This document shows positions 10,840-21,539 of a stretch of 64,000 bases of DNA, one piece after another. The stretch comes from Anastrepha obliqua (Eukaryota > Arthropoda > Insecta > Diptera > Tephritidae). The stretch is from NCBI RefSeq assembly GCF_027943255.1, contig NC_072892.1, forward strand, positions 162,938,792-163,002,791, in the 5' to 3' direction. Position 1 is the first letter of the stretch; every line of letters starts with the position of its first letter. A model generated the notes under the pieces. It saw nothing but the letters and a program-made list of their open reading frames with translations. It did not search any database and was not told where the DNA came from. The position numbers were made by a program, and so were the translations under genes.

Positions 10840-11997
10840 TCATTACTGGTGATTTAAAGGTATATATGTGAGGTCTCGATTGCAGTAGTTGACATTCGTG
10901 TAAAGCGTAAAGGTCCTTTTTTTATTTGACTGATGTCTACGCTCTTTCCGAAAATACAGCATTTCCGGCAAGTGATACTTCATTGTTACCTTTTAAAGAA
11001 AAGTGTAGCTGAAACGTGCCAATATTTAAGGTATCAGGCTCCATCAAATTCAATTTGTAAAGAGTGGTTTCGACGCTTCCGAAGTAGCAATTTCGACGTG
11101 AGTGATAAAGTTTGCGAAGGGGGACCGAAAGAATTCTAAAATACTCAACTACAACAGTTATTGGATGAAAGCGCATGTCGACCCCTTAATGATATGTCTA
11201 AAGAGTTGGATGTTGGCAGATCAACCGTCGGGAAACGTTTGCATGCGATAGAAATGGTCCAGAAAGTAGAGAACTGGGAGCCATAGCGATTGAAGGTGAG
11301 GGATATTGAGAGACGTTTGGTGACGTGTGAGATGGAGAAAAGCAGAAAAGAAGAGGTCTTCATTGGCCATGAAAAATGGATCTATTATGATAATCCTAAG
11401 CGTAAAAAATTTTGGAGCCTGCCAGGTGAACCATTTCCATCAGCAGCGAAAAAAGTATTCATGCTTCAAAGGATATGTTCTGCATCTGGTGAGATCAGAA
11501 GGGTGTCATCTATTATGAACTCCTTAAACCATCTGCAACCATCACCGGCGATCATTACCGACTAAGCTAACGCGCTTGAATGAAGCTCTCAAAGAAAATG
11601 GCCGGAATCGGACGGTAGACATGACAAACTGATTTAGCTGCATGACAATGTCAGGCCACATGTTGCTAAATCGGTTCAAAAATATTTAGAGGAATTGAAT
11701 TGGGAAATCGTGCCCCACCCGCATATTCCTCAGACATTGCACCTTCGGATTACCATCTGCTCCGATCAATGCAGGCAGACCTTATTGGAGGGCGGTTCAC
11801 TTCTTACGAGAGCATCGCAAACTGGCTCCATGAATGGATCAAGTCAAAAGAACTAGATTTTTTCGTCAAGCAATCCGTATGCCGCCTGAAAGATGGAGGA
11901 AAGTTGTAGCTTCCAATGGCACATACTTTATATTATTGGATTAAATAATTCGTAACTTTGGCTAAGAAAGAACATAAACTTATTCCCATACCCAATA
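10840..11997 (+). mobile_element. DD34D mariner, left end truncated, transposase pseudogene
   Basis: Transposase begins at the ATG at 10933 (MSTLFPKIQHFRQVILHCYL) and runs through CKEWFRRFRSSNFDVSD, VGRSTVGKRL and VRDIERRLVTCEM. The first catalytic site reads FIGHEKWIYYDNPKRKKFW, with His in place of the expected Asp. The second block reads LHDNVRPHVAKS near 11640; the third is SSDIAPSDYHLLRSM near 11725, reached by a frameshift. The right TIR (ACTTATTCCCATACCCAATA) ends at 11997. The matching left TIR is missing: homology with the 7938-8869 copy starts only near 10840. It is dead by both frameshift and active-site loss. Confidence 0.85.
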
Positions 11998-11999
11998 CA

Positions 12000-12640
12000 T
12001 GAAGAGCGATGATCCAGTTTAGAACGCTGCAGAACTGCAAGGTGTTTTGTGACAAGCACGAAAACAGAAAATTGTCGAATTTTCTTCTAAAACTTAGTAG
12101 GGGTTCGGTTGATGGGCGATATTATTACCGAGCACAGCCGATGGGGTCAACATATGGCCACTCGACTTGCCGGCATTGCTTAGAAGAGGCGGAGAGCACT
12201 GGTAATTTGCTCTTTTTGAGTGTCCTGTATTTGGTCTACTGAGCAAGAACACAATTTTTTTGTTTTCGATGCCATGAGAACGAGTAAAATTCGTTCTCTC
12301 TAACTGGAGGATATTTTCTGATTTGCCAAAGAATCTGTAAAATTTTCACAGGATTTAGCTATCTCTGTCTGTCTCTATTCTATCTGGAATCTGGAAAATT
12401 CTCGCAGCGTTAGCTATCTCTGTCTCTATCTATGTTTCTATTCTATCCTCTCTCTTTCTCCTTGTCCCTTCTCTTCTTTTCTTCTTGACTATCAACCTTT
12501 TGCTTTCCAGATCTTCGAATGCAATGGGCCTTTTAGCTTGAGTATTTCAGGAGTTACCATTCTCTCGGTGCTTCTTGGCTCGCCCTTTTCAAATTCCTAT
12601 TTGAGACCCATTCGTTAGAAAGTAAAGCAGGCATTAGGTT
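12000..12640 (+). mobile_element. Non-LTR retrotransposon 3' end (family A)
   Basis: Starts with a broken ORF2 C-terminus (SNFLLKLSRGSV, then CRHCLEEAESTGNLLF, a decayed Cys/His motif near 12170-12220). It continues into a 3' untranslated region rich in TCTCT/CTATC runs (12360-12470) and ends near CTCGGTGCTTCTTGGCTCGC at about 12565. The same 3' sequence, including GATGCCATGAGAA and CTCGGTGCTTCTTGGCTCG, follows the ORF2 remnant at 33133-34140, so both are copies of one family. Confidence 0.7.
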
Positions 12641-12649
12641 GCTCGCTGG

Positions 12650-13760
12650 TTAACTAACCGGTCAGAATCTACCGAGTTTTCTCGTTAAAACTATCTATTG
12701 AGACAGATTGCCGGATTTGTCTTGAGAATGACGAGACATTTAAACATATTTTGGAAAAATTTTCAGTTTTACTCAGACAGAGATTGAAATACTTCTACTG
12801 CTATATAGTCAAACCCCTAAAGGTTAGGGATTCGCCTACTGATAGCCTTCTATCTTCTATCGAATGTCAGTGGGACCGAAGGTGTCGTGCTCAGCCATGG
12901 GTTACCACAAAAGAAATGAGCAGCGTATAACGCGTCGCTCTTTCAGCGGCACAAGAAGACAATATACTTGACCTTCACCCAATAGACTTAGTAGCAAAAA
13001 GTTCTGCAAAGAAGTCCAACACTTAGGCTATTGACAATAGTACAACTAGTTCAAAGGCCTTCTGGCCACAGCCGGATATGCAGAGGTTTAAACGCTAACT
13101 CGGACTACGTTAGTCCTCAAGCTAATTTCAACAGGAAAGCAAAGGTAGTATTTGAAAAAGGCGAATGGCGCGAGGGACCACTTTCAACGAGGGACAACTT
13201 TCTCAAATTTTTACATTGACAGCCAAGCAATAGCAGCTGTAATGAAAAATTCTCTCTGCGTACGGCAATGCCGGAATAGGATGGATGAGTTAGGGACTGA
13301 GAAACAAGCCACCATCTACTGGGTTCCAGGACTTAGGGGAATTGAAGGAAATGAGAAAGTGGGTAAACTAACTAAAGCAAGTGCAAATCTTTCAGTGGCG
13401 TACGGTAGTACGGCCTGTAGCAAGGTCATGCAAACTATATTTTATCTCTTCCCAGGAAAGAGTGGAAACTTGTAGTATGTATATTGACGGGACACTGTCT
13501 CACTCCATCGTACGCGGCCAAACTGAAGCTAGTGCAGAACGATATATAGTATGCATAATATGTAACGAAGTCAACGGGAGAGAAACCCTGGAACACCTAC
13601 TCTGCCACTACGTCCTGCACTTAGCAAAACTCGAAAAAACTGCTTATGTTCTGCACCATTTTCAACCTTAGAAAGTGTGGCAGATTAAAAAATTGGCAGC
13701 CTACTTAAAAAAATGTGCGACCTACTGGATCAACCAAGTCCAACCCAGCCTAGCCTACTT
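12650..13760 (+). mobile_element. Non-LTR retrotransposon ORF2 tail with RNase H
   Basis: The clearest part is an RNase H segment: IDSQAIAAVMKNSLCVRQCR (about 13217-13275), TIYWVPGLRGIEGNEKVGKL (about 13310-13370), then the C-terminal Cys/His region ETLEHLLCHYVLHLAKL (about 13580-13635). The WVPG..GIEGNE block is the standard RNase H signature of I/jockey-type ORF2. Frameshifts separate the blocks. The tail near 13735 ends in CCCAGCCTAGCCTAC, similar to the CCTAA-type tail at 36080. Residues upstream of 13000 are too decayed to assign firmly. Confidence 0.7.
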
Positions 13761-14099
13761 ATGTAAAATTAATTTTGAATTATAGTACATGACACCTACA
13801 GATCTTCATGCCCACACTATAGTAATTTTAATACCTCTGACCCACTTTTTATACTTATATTGTAATTAAGAAAATACCACTGCATGTTTTGCATGAATTA
13901 CATTATTACGTCTGAGGCAGTTTTAAGTTGATTTTTAAAAACCATACATACCGGTAAGCGATGCACTCTCATGCCAATCTTTTTAAAGTGGACCGGGTTT
14001 TTTTACGCAGTTTTTGTGCAGTATAATTTTTCTAAAAATACATATATAGTATGATAGTGGACTTGGACATATTTGCAAAGAATAATTTTCCGAAGAATC

Positions 14100-14351
14100 G
14101 ACATTTTTAGTCACTTTTACCATCACCATCATCAGTTCGGCGTGAACCATTGCTTCCCTTATAATTTGCCCCCACGTCACTCGGTCATCAGTTTTTCGTT
14201 TTATATTAGATAGGCCCATAGCTCCAAAGTCATCTTCAAGATCACATCTCTCTCGTTTTCTCGGCCGGCCTTTTCCTCTGTCACCTTGTGGAGATCTTTT
14301 TATAGCTCTATCGTTGCTCATTCGTAGAATTTGTACTATGAAAGTAACCAT
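14100..14351 (-). pseudogene. RTE-type ORF2 C-terminal fragment
   Basis: The minus strand reads FIVQILRMSNDRAIKRS, GKGRPRKRERCDLEDDFGAM and VTWGQIIREAMVHAEL. The pattern of GRPRKR, then DDL..MG, then W..IIREAMVHAGL is the usual C-terminal end of RTE/BovB-type ORF2 proteins. The rest of the element is absent. A related but different end is at 59417-59713. Confidence 0.7.
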
Positions 14352-14924
14352 TTAAGTAAAATTTTACTAAATGGTCGAATATTTCGTCATTCCAAGGTCA
14401 GTTCAAAATTAAAGAAATTCCATATCCTCCTCGTTTCTGTTTTTCCTACAGGGACTTCATAATTGGTACAGCTATCCACAATTAGCAAAATCGTAGAAGC
14501 CTCCCATATGTATTTTACATACATACATGCACACTCACAATGAGCACTGACAGCAGCGCGCAACGCTTAGATAAACACATCAAATGTCATTGAGTGCGTG
14601 GTGATGCGGCGCAGTGAAGTGAGTTCATTATCGAAACAACCAATTGGTGGTTGTGTGATACTCAAGTGCTGCTATTACATTTCGCCGTTAATTTTCTCAT
14701 ATTTCTACGATCATTACCTAGATAAGCAAGAAGCCGACGGCTGATAATCAAGAAGGTGTAACAAAAGCTATCATAGTTCGAAGGTTAGCCTTAATTTAAA
14801 AAATTGGACCAAAATACGACAGAAAGCAATTCGGAATGTATCAACAGCTATTATCACCACTGCTGTTTTATAAATATTAAATTTATTGAAACTTTCAAAT
14901 ACATACTAAAAATAATTAGCAGGT

Positions 14925-15175
14925 GGTGAATACCTCCAGCCTATAAACCGCACCAAACTGTGACCTTTTCTGGATACATTGGTAGCTCTTGCAATTCTTC
15001 TGGTTGATCTTCACTCCAACATCGACAATTCTGCTTACTTACGTATCCATTGATCCAAAAATGAGCTTCGTCGCTGAACACAATTTTTCGACTTTAAACT
15101 TTCTTAACAGAACACGCATTTTTATAATAAAATTCAATGATTTGCAAGCGTTGTTCGTTTGTTCATGGTTAAATT
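14925..15175 (-). pseudogene. Internally deleted DD41D-type mariner transposase
   Basis: On the minus strand the first residues of a transposase (NEQRLQIIEFYYKNACSVKK, about 15155-15095) are fused, after one stop, to the first catalytic block (VFSDEAHFWINGYVSKQNC, about 15090-15030) and on to EDQPEELQELPMYPEKVTVW. The DNA-binding domain between them, normally over a hundred residues, is deleted. The sequence fades after GLxAGG. TIRs were not identified. Confidence 0.75.
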
Positions 15176-15453
15176 AAAGACCAAACTGAAGATGTTTGAC
15201 TGTGAAACAAAACACGAAACGTGCGTCAGCTGTTTAAACCAACTATTTAAAAAGATAATAGCTAAAAAATCACCCATTATATTGAACACAAAGCAAAAAT
15301 TTGTATTGGCAGGCACCGCAAATCGATTCGCCACATCCTTAGACAAACGAGCAAAATTGAAAGTATACGAGACGTATCACTAGATATCGTAGACTTAATA
15401 AAAGCTAAAACGCTATCGGATTAGATTCAATACTTTCCTCATAATCATGTATG

Positions 15454-16771
15454 TAACAGGTGGCGCTAAAGTAATCCTCCTATCAGAAAATGCTATAAAT
15501 TTTGCGATTGGCCCCTAATGTCAGTTCTGTTTTGACATTTGTGTAGTAAACACATGCGAAATACACGTTAAAAAACAATGTTACGCTACACTGCTCCAGA
15601 ACGCGGAATATTGCTGACTATTTATTTGACCAATAATCGGTCGGTGACTTTGGCACAACGTGAATTTCGTCACAGATTTCCTCGACTACTGGTGAAACAC
15701 TGCGAAATTTAGCCGCTCGCCCTTGAAGAGACTGGCACAACACGAGATGCTGCCAGGCGTGGCAGACTCCGGAGTAGCCGTTTTGCAGAGAATATTGCTG
15801 CTGTAGACGAGGATGTCATGGAAGCGCCGTCGACATCGACCAGACGACGTGCCACGCAAATGGGTATCAGTCGACGGTCTTTACAGCGAATTTTGGTACA
15901 AGATTTGAAGATGTTTCCGTACAAAGTCCAGACGGTGCATCAGCTGTTAGCTGCTGACCGCCAATCGCGTCTAACATACGCTCAAGCCATCCTTAATCAC
16001 CACCAAGAGGAAGATGATTTTTCATTAAAAATAATCATGAGTGATGAGGCCCATTTCCATCTTGGCGGGTTCGTAAATAAGCAAAATTTACGCTTCTGGG
16101 GCACTGAAAATCCGCGTGTAACCCACGAAGAGCCATTACACCCGGTCAAAGTCATTGTATGGTGTGCTGTTTTCGCTGGAGGAGTTATCGGATCTTTTTT
16201 CTTTGAAGACGTCGCGGGCCAAACGGTTACTCTGAATGGTGAGCGCTACAGACCAATGATCAACGAGTTCTTTTTGCCGCAACTTGATGAATGGGGATTG
16301 GAAAACATGTGGTTCCAACAGGACGGTGCAACGGCACATACTGCACGTGCCACAACCGATATGCTGAAGGATGCATTTCCCGGGCCCCTAATCTCCCGTT
16401 TTGGCGATTTACACTGGCAAGCAAGATCGCCTGATTTGACCGCTCCAGACTTCTTTTTGTGGGGCTTTTTGAAGTCGCGGGTTTATGTCAACAAGCCTCA
16501 GACTCTTGCAGCTCTTAAAGACAATATCCGTCAAGAATGTGAGGACCTATCGCCGGAAGTTTTGGCCAAAGTGATGGAAAATGCCATAAAAAGGGCTCAA
16601 ATGGCAATCAACTGTGGCGGCGGCCATTTACATGACATCATATTCTCGACTTGATGTAAAAAAATTAAAAGACCAAATAAAAATAGTCCACAAGAAGAAT
16701 CAAAGTTTTTCATGTTTTTTTTTAAATTACAGCCAAAAAACATCGCAAGGTTACTTTTGCGCCACCTGTTA
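15454..16771 (+). mobile_element. DD41D (rosa-like) mariner, best-preserved copy
   Basis: A 1.32 kb element with clear ends. The left end reads TAACAGGTGGCGCTAAAGTA from 15454; the right end, read on the minus strand from 16771, is TAACAGGTGGCGCAAAAGTA. Each border includes the TA duplicated on insertion. It contains one long transposase frame (15818-16654) preceded by a frameshifted start (from the ATG at 15580). Shorter relatives of its left end occur inside dmrt99B intron 1 at 48450 and 52625. Confidence 0.93.
15580..16654 (+). pseudogene. DD41D mariner transposase, almost intact
   Basis: This would be the transposase of the 15454-16771 element. The N-terminus starts at the ATG at 15580 (MLRYTAPERGILLTIYLTNN) and goes out of frame near 15690-15725, where at least two small indels occur. 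From 15818 a 278-codon frame runs to the TGA at 16652. Visible motifs: RRRATQMGISRRSLQRIL (helix-turn-helix), IIMSDEAHFHLGGFVNKQNL (first Asp), [18 protein letters not shown] (second Asp) and SPDLTAPDFFLWGFL (third Asp). Counting gives 41 residues between the second and third Asp, the DD41D spacing that defines the rosa subfamily. All three catalytic residues are intact, so inactivation is recent relative to the other copies. Confidence 0.9.
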
Positions 16772-18225
16772 GTTTTTGTGAGGAAATTTGTCCAGACAAT
16801 TAAGATGCTGGTCGCAATTTTCATCTGAAACCAAAAATCCCAAACAATTTTTTATTTTAGTATAGTATAGCTTCTAGTTAAACCACGAAAATTAAACAAA
16901 AAGTGAGAAATTCAACAATTTTTCGTTAATTAAAAAAAAAATTCATTTTTTTTGGAAAAGCAAATTCACTTTGGATTGTTTAAAAAGTGGGTTAATCATA
17001 ACTTTCTTAAGGTTTTTTAGGTCCAACTAGTAGAGAATTTAATTCCGAATACAATCAATATTATCTCGTTTCGATAGGGCGTTTAACTTTTTCCCTATCT
17101 TTCCCGCCAATTAGGAAAAATCGTAAAAATAAGAAAGCGAGAAATCGCACTTCGAGCGATCCGGCCGCTCGTATACCTGCTCGACGCTTGCTCACAATTT
17201 CTTCTGTAACTCCAAAAATATCTTGAATTTGCTTCTGAAATTTTGAGGACACATTCTTGGATAATTTGGGAAGACATTTATATAAAAAAAAAATCGATTT
17301 TTTTAAACCTCTAAAGCAGGCGCCTTCAGAATAAATCCCGAGGTACGCGATATAATACGCGTGCAGACAATTCAATTTAAAGCAATTCTATACGTGGGAT
17401 TATGATAAAATAAAATTTCAATATTTTTGTTTTGCTTCATAAATAATATTTTTATAAAAATAAAAACTATTTCGTTTGTAATACAAAAGGTTTATAAAGT
17501 AATGATAATATTAAACTGCAATTGAAAAAAAAAGCTTTATGTAATAATGAAATCAAGATGAAACAAACAAACATTAAAATTTTCTGCGGGCAATATCCGT
17601 CAAAATCGAATTTTCTACAGAAATCCTTGACGAGAGAGAGCTGTCATTTCCACTTAAGGGGCTAAAGAAAACTATTAAGCGTTTGCTCCTTCTTTCAGCC
17701 GCCAAATATTTATCTTGTTTAAGTATTCGAAAACATTTTTTTTTTTCAGAAGCCGTTTCAGAAAAACTTCCAAGCAATATGATTTACTTATGTAGTACAT
17801 ATGTATATGTACATATGTAGACACATCTCAACATGTTTAAATATATTTTTGGAGATATTTTTCTGTAACTTTTTTTATTAATGCGCGTAAGCAAAAATAA
17901 CAATTTCTTAGCTATCAGTAAAGCCAAAGTGAACCAAAGTCGGTGACTCGCCGTCCTCAGCCATCTTTCAATAGCGCAGCGCCTGCGTACCCGGTAATGC
18001 CATATTGGGTTGTGTAAATGTTACTGTATTAAGTTAAGAAACCAAAAAAAAAAAAAACCAATGTCTTGATGTGCTACCAAATACACAAAGGTGATTATTT
18101 ATCTTCAATCTGGTACATTTGGTCAATGCCACTTTGTTTGTCTGAAGCTACCGTTTGCGGTAAGGAAATATTGAATTGTTTTTTCTTTGTAAATAAGGTT
18201 AACGAACAGTTCGTGCAGAAGAGAA
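16772..18225. other. AT-rich region with no supportable gene
   Basis: Long A/T runs and frames of 60-105 codons on the minus strand (17061-17375, 17574-17777) without recognisable motifs. No RNA gene or terminal repeat was seen. Confidence 0.5.
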
Positions 18226-18234
18226 TTCATGAAT

Positions 18235-18400
18235 AAAAACAGTAGTGTAATAACGGCTGACTAGAGTGTTTATACGCGGCGTATAGGTAGATTGTTTTTG
18301 GTTCGATGCCCATCGCGAATATTAAACATGCACCTGTTTCTAAGAATAGCTACTAGCATCAGGCAGGCAATAGCAAGCCTCAGGCAAGAATCTTCCTAAC
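18235..18400 (+). repeat. tRNA-headed SINE remnant
   Basis: A B-box-like GGTTCGATGCC lies at about 18300, preceded by an A-box-like region, then a body containing GGCAGGCAATAGCAAGCCTC. The body segment resembles the GGCAGGCAATGGCAAACCCC stretch of the better SINE at 58945-59252. The order, pol III boxes then body, fits a SINE. It is decayed, and no flanking duplication was found. Confidence 0.5.
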
Positions 18401-18519
18401 AATAAATAAATATTCTTGCATTTGAATGCCGAATGGAATTGGAAATGTATTACATGTACACATACACTTTGAATTAAATCTCTTTCGCAAAACGCGTTGT
18501 GAAATTTATTGATTTTGTG

Positions 18520-18850
18520 AGAAATTTAGAAATCATACGTTGTTTTTAAAAACTGAGTTCCTCGTACGATTTGAAGCTGGTCATGAAATTCCCCGTTCAT
18601 CTGCAGTAAATATCTGTCGTCGCCGTATTGCAGCTCTCTTCTTGTAAGGAGGAACTCAAACGTCTCGAACGTGCAGGAAACATTTCCCTTATCTGGGTTC
18701 CTGGGCACGGGAATATAGAGTGAAATGAAATTGTCGATGAGCTTTCCAGAACCGGTTTCACTTGCCCTTTCTCAGACATTGGTGTGCCGTTGACAGTTAT
18801 TAAAGGGAAACGGCACAATTTATTACCTACCTACCCAGACGAGGCCCGAA
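18520..18850 (+). pseudogene. Non-LTR RNase H fragment
   Basis: Read on the plus strand from about 18660: ERAGNISLIWVPGHGNIE, a stop, then NEIVDELSRTGFTCPFSDIG and VPLTVIKGKRHNLLP. This is the WVPGHxNIEGNExADELAR signature of RNase H from I/jockey-group ORF2. Only this part is recognisable; the neighbouring DNA is too decayed to delimit the element. Confidence 0.68.
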
Positions 18851-18979
18851 AAAAAAAATAAATCTCCAAAGTATGCATGCAGAGGGCCTCAAATTCCGAC
18901 GCACAGTTGTTCTGCTCTCATTATCACACATTGAAAAAGAACTTGCATGACCTTAATCATATTCAGAGCGAAATTGAGC

Positions 18980-19600
18980 AAAAGTAATATCCACGGATAA
19001 ATCTGCCTTTTGGCAGAAAGAACTGTAAATATCTGACCGTAACATCCGCCGCATACTGAAAAATGATCTCAAAGTCAAGCCTTACAAAATCCAAAAGGCG
19101 CATGATCTCACACCAAAGCAGCAACAAGTCAGCCTTGAGAGAGCGAAGGAGTTCTTTCGCTTGACCGAAAGCGGTTTTCATCGAGCCTGGCGCCAAGGTA
19201 AATGTGAAATACTATCGAGAAAGTATTGTGGAGGTTGCTTTGCAGCCGTGGGCAGGCAAACATTTTGGTGGCAGACCATTAACGTTTCAAAATTACTCGG
19301 GACCGCCTCACAAAACTCGAGAGAACCAAGAATGGCTAAGAAACAACGTTCCGAACTTCACAACGTCCACACAATAGCTCTCAAATTCACCAAACGCGAA
19401 TCTCTTTGGGTAATTTGGGCCAAGGTCTGAACTAAAAGATTCACCACTCTCAAGGCGCTGAAAAAATCCAATGTCCGCGAGTGGGCCAAAATACCTGCAA
19501 GTCACATTCGGGCAGCTTGCGATCCGTTTCTGGACCGTCTCAAGGCATGGTCAAGGCAAAAGGTGGTCAAACCGATGATTTAGCTGTATTTTATATGCTT
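18980..19600 (+). pseudogene. maT-like (DD37D) transposase pseudogene
   Basis: Ordered blocks on the plus strand, in changing frames: NIRRILKNDLKVKPYKIQKA and DLTPKQQQVSLERAKEFFRL (DNA-binding and linker, about 19040-19165), FGGRPLTFQNYSGPPHKT with QEWLRNNVPNF (decayed second catalytic block, about 19265-19350), and ALKKSNVREWAKIPASHIRA (C terminus, about 19455-19515). The layout matches maT-type Tc1/mariner transposases. The catalytic Asp of the QQDSAPxHK motif is lost. Termini were not found. Confidence 0.7.
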
Positions 19601-19639
19601 TGAAACCAAGAGTTTTGTGTAAAATCGCCCAAGTAGGGC

Positions 19640-19945
19640 CTTAAGATAGGCCAAGTTGTTGAGATCGACGCTGAATCGATTCTTCCGGGTCTTCGACATA
19701 ACTCTCATTTACAGCCACAATATTCTCTTCACTTCGGACTATGCATGGTCTAATCCGAGTATGATCCAGTAATGTAAAACCAATCTCAATTTTGCTGATG
19801 TTCTGCCGAATAGTGCGTCCGATAGGCCGGTTATGTTGGCCTGAGCGTGCGATGAACACTTCTCACAGAGCGTCGATTTTCGTAATAGAATTTTACAATT
19901 TGTAAACATTGTTGAGGCGTAAGATTTACCTCGATGAAATGTCAA
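19640..19945 (-). pseudogene. DD41D-type mariner N-terminal fragment
   Basis: The minus strand reads TFHRGKSYASTMFTNCKILL, then (after a frame change) VFIARSGQHNRPIGRTIRQN and EENIVAVNESYVEDPEESIQ followed by RRSQQLGLS. This is the DNA-binding domain of the mariner group also represented at 4080-4870. It stops just before the second helix-turn-helix; the catalytic domain is absent. It sits 40 bp from the maT-like pseudogene in the opposite orientation. Confidence 0.75.
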
Positions 19946-19949
19946 TGCA

Positions 19950-21539
19950 TACTGTAAAAAATTATATATATGTAGTTTGACTCTATTGGAAAAAGTACCT
20001 CGAAGCTGATCACCCTTTGCTATCTATCGCTTTTGGGTATTTAATTGAAAAATAATAATTTTAACGTTTTGATGCCTCATAGGGTAATCTGTACTTTGAC
20101 TTTGCCATGCAAGAAGCCTCAACTGTTGCCAATCGGGACCAAAATTTATATGTGATATCTACGACTATAATATTCCTGATTGAGTGGATGAAACTGAAAA
20201 AATTATGAACTAGATTTTTTTAAGGACCACCAAAAATGGTACCAAAAACTAAAACACGGGATATTAAATATAAAAAGTAACGAACACAAAATATAAATAA
20301 TAAAAAAATATAAGAGAACAATTCAAATTTCAATTCAAACTCAAAACCCGGGTACTCGTTCATCAATCCGCTCCTGCATTTTATGCTTAATTCGGAAGCG
20401 TTAAATTTTTTCAACTGTGCCATAATATAATTCCGTTTTTTATTTTTTATGCACTTGAAGTCAAAACTCCAAACCATTAACTTCATTTGTTTGCACTACA
20501 AAATTTCAATATTTTGTGATTTTACACATTTGGAAACTTCTGCTTTATGGTTAGCCGCCAAGGGAGAATGTCTTGTGTATGTCAAGGTATTGCGAGTAAA
20601 TAAATATGAGAAATGTTCATATGTGAGTGCATATGTGCGGGCAATCGCATTTAAATTTAGTTTATATGTATGGATGAGTACTACTGAGCGCATCAATGAA
20701 ACTCAAAAATGCCACAGAAGAAAGTCAAAGAAAATAGAATACAATTTAAAGTTAAAAAAATTGAAATGAAAATGTTTACATGGCATCTGTGCGCTCAAAA
20801 ATGTCGATGCTACCGATGTGCATACATACGTACGAGTGTACATATATTTATTTACACATCAATTGGTTGGTCCATCAGCAGCGCAGTGGCGGTATTCATA
20901 CATACGTCCATACACACGCTTGCTAGCATAAGCATATTTATATATGTAAGTATGTATCTTCATGTTGCTGGAGTAGTTGATTGCCTTACACTTGGGAGGT
21001 CACATTATTTACACAGTCATCTCATATTCGATTTCAAATTTCGGTAGTTTTGACCAAAAACAAGAAAGTTAAGAAAAAACATTTGCTTTAAGTAGGTAGC
21101 CTTCCGCCGCGTTATACATACATACATATGCACGCAAACACATGTCTGCATAAGGCGGCTAAACATAATGATTGTTTGCATTTCTTTGTTTTTGGTATTT
21201 TCCATGAAAGGACAAATGTTACAACTCCAGAACGGCGCTCATGACAAATAGGCACCTACTCATATTTTGGTTTTAAGAGGCTCGACTTTTTATTCAGACT
21301 TCTTTGGTGGAACTGCAAATAAAAAATGTAAGCTGTATCTTTCTTCCTTGGGATATCGGATATATGTTTCGAAGCGCATAGGCATGCAAACAAAATCTGA
21401 GTAAAGTAAATCCATGAAAATTCTTAAAAACATATAAGAGATGAAGGAATTATGGGGGGGCCGAAATGTATAAAGTGTTTAGCTTTTTATCAGAAACCAC
21501 TCAGATATCAAAGCTCTAACTCTTTCAGCCTCCACACTT
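19950..21539. other. Region with no supportable gene
   Basis: AT-rich sequence with scattered CATA/TGTA microsatellite-like runs (20800-20960 and 21115-21150). Frames of up to 112 codons overlap on opposite strands and show no family motif. I see nothing that can be called a gene. Confidence 0.5.
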
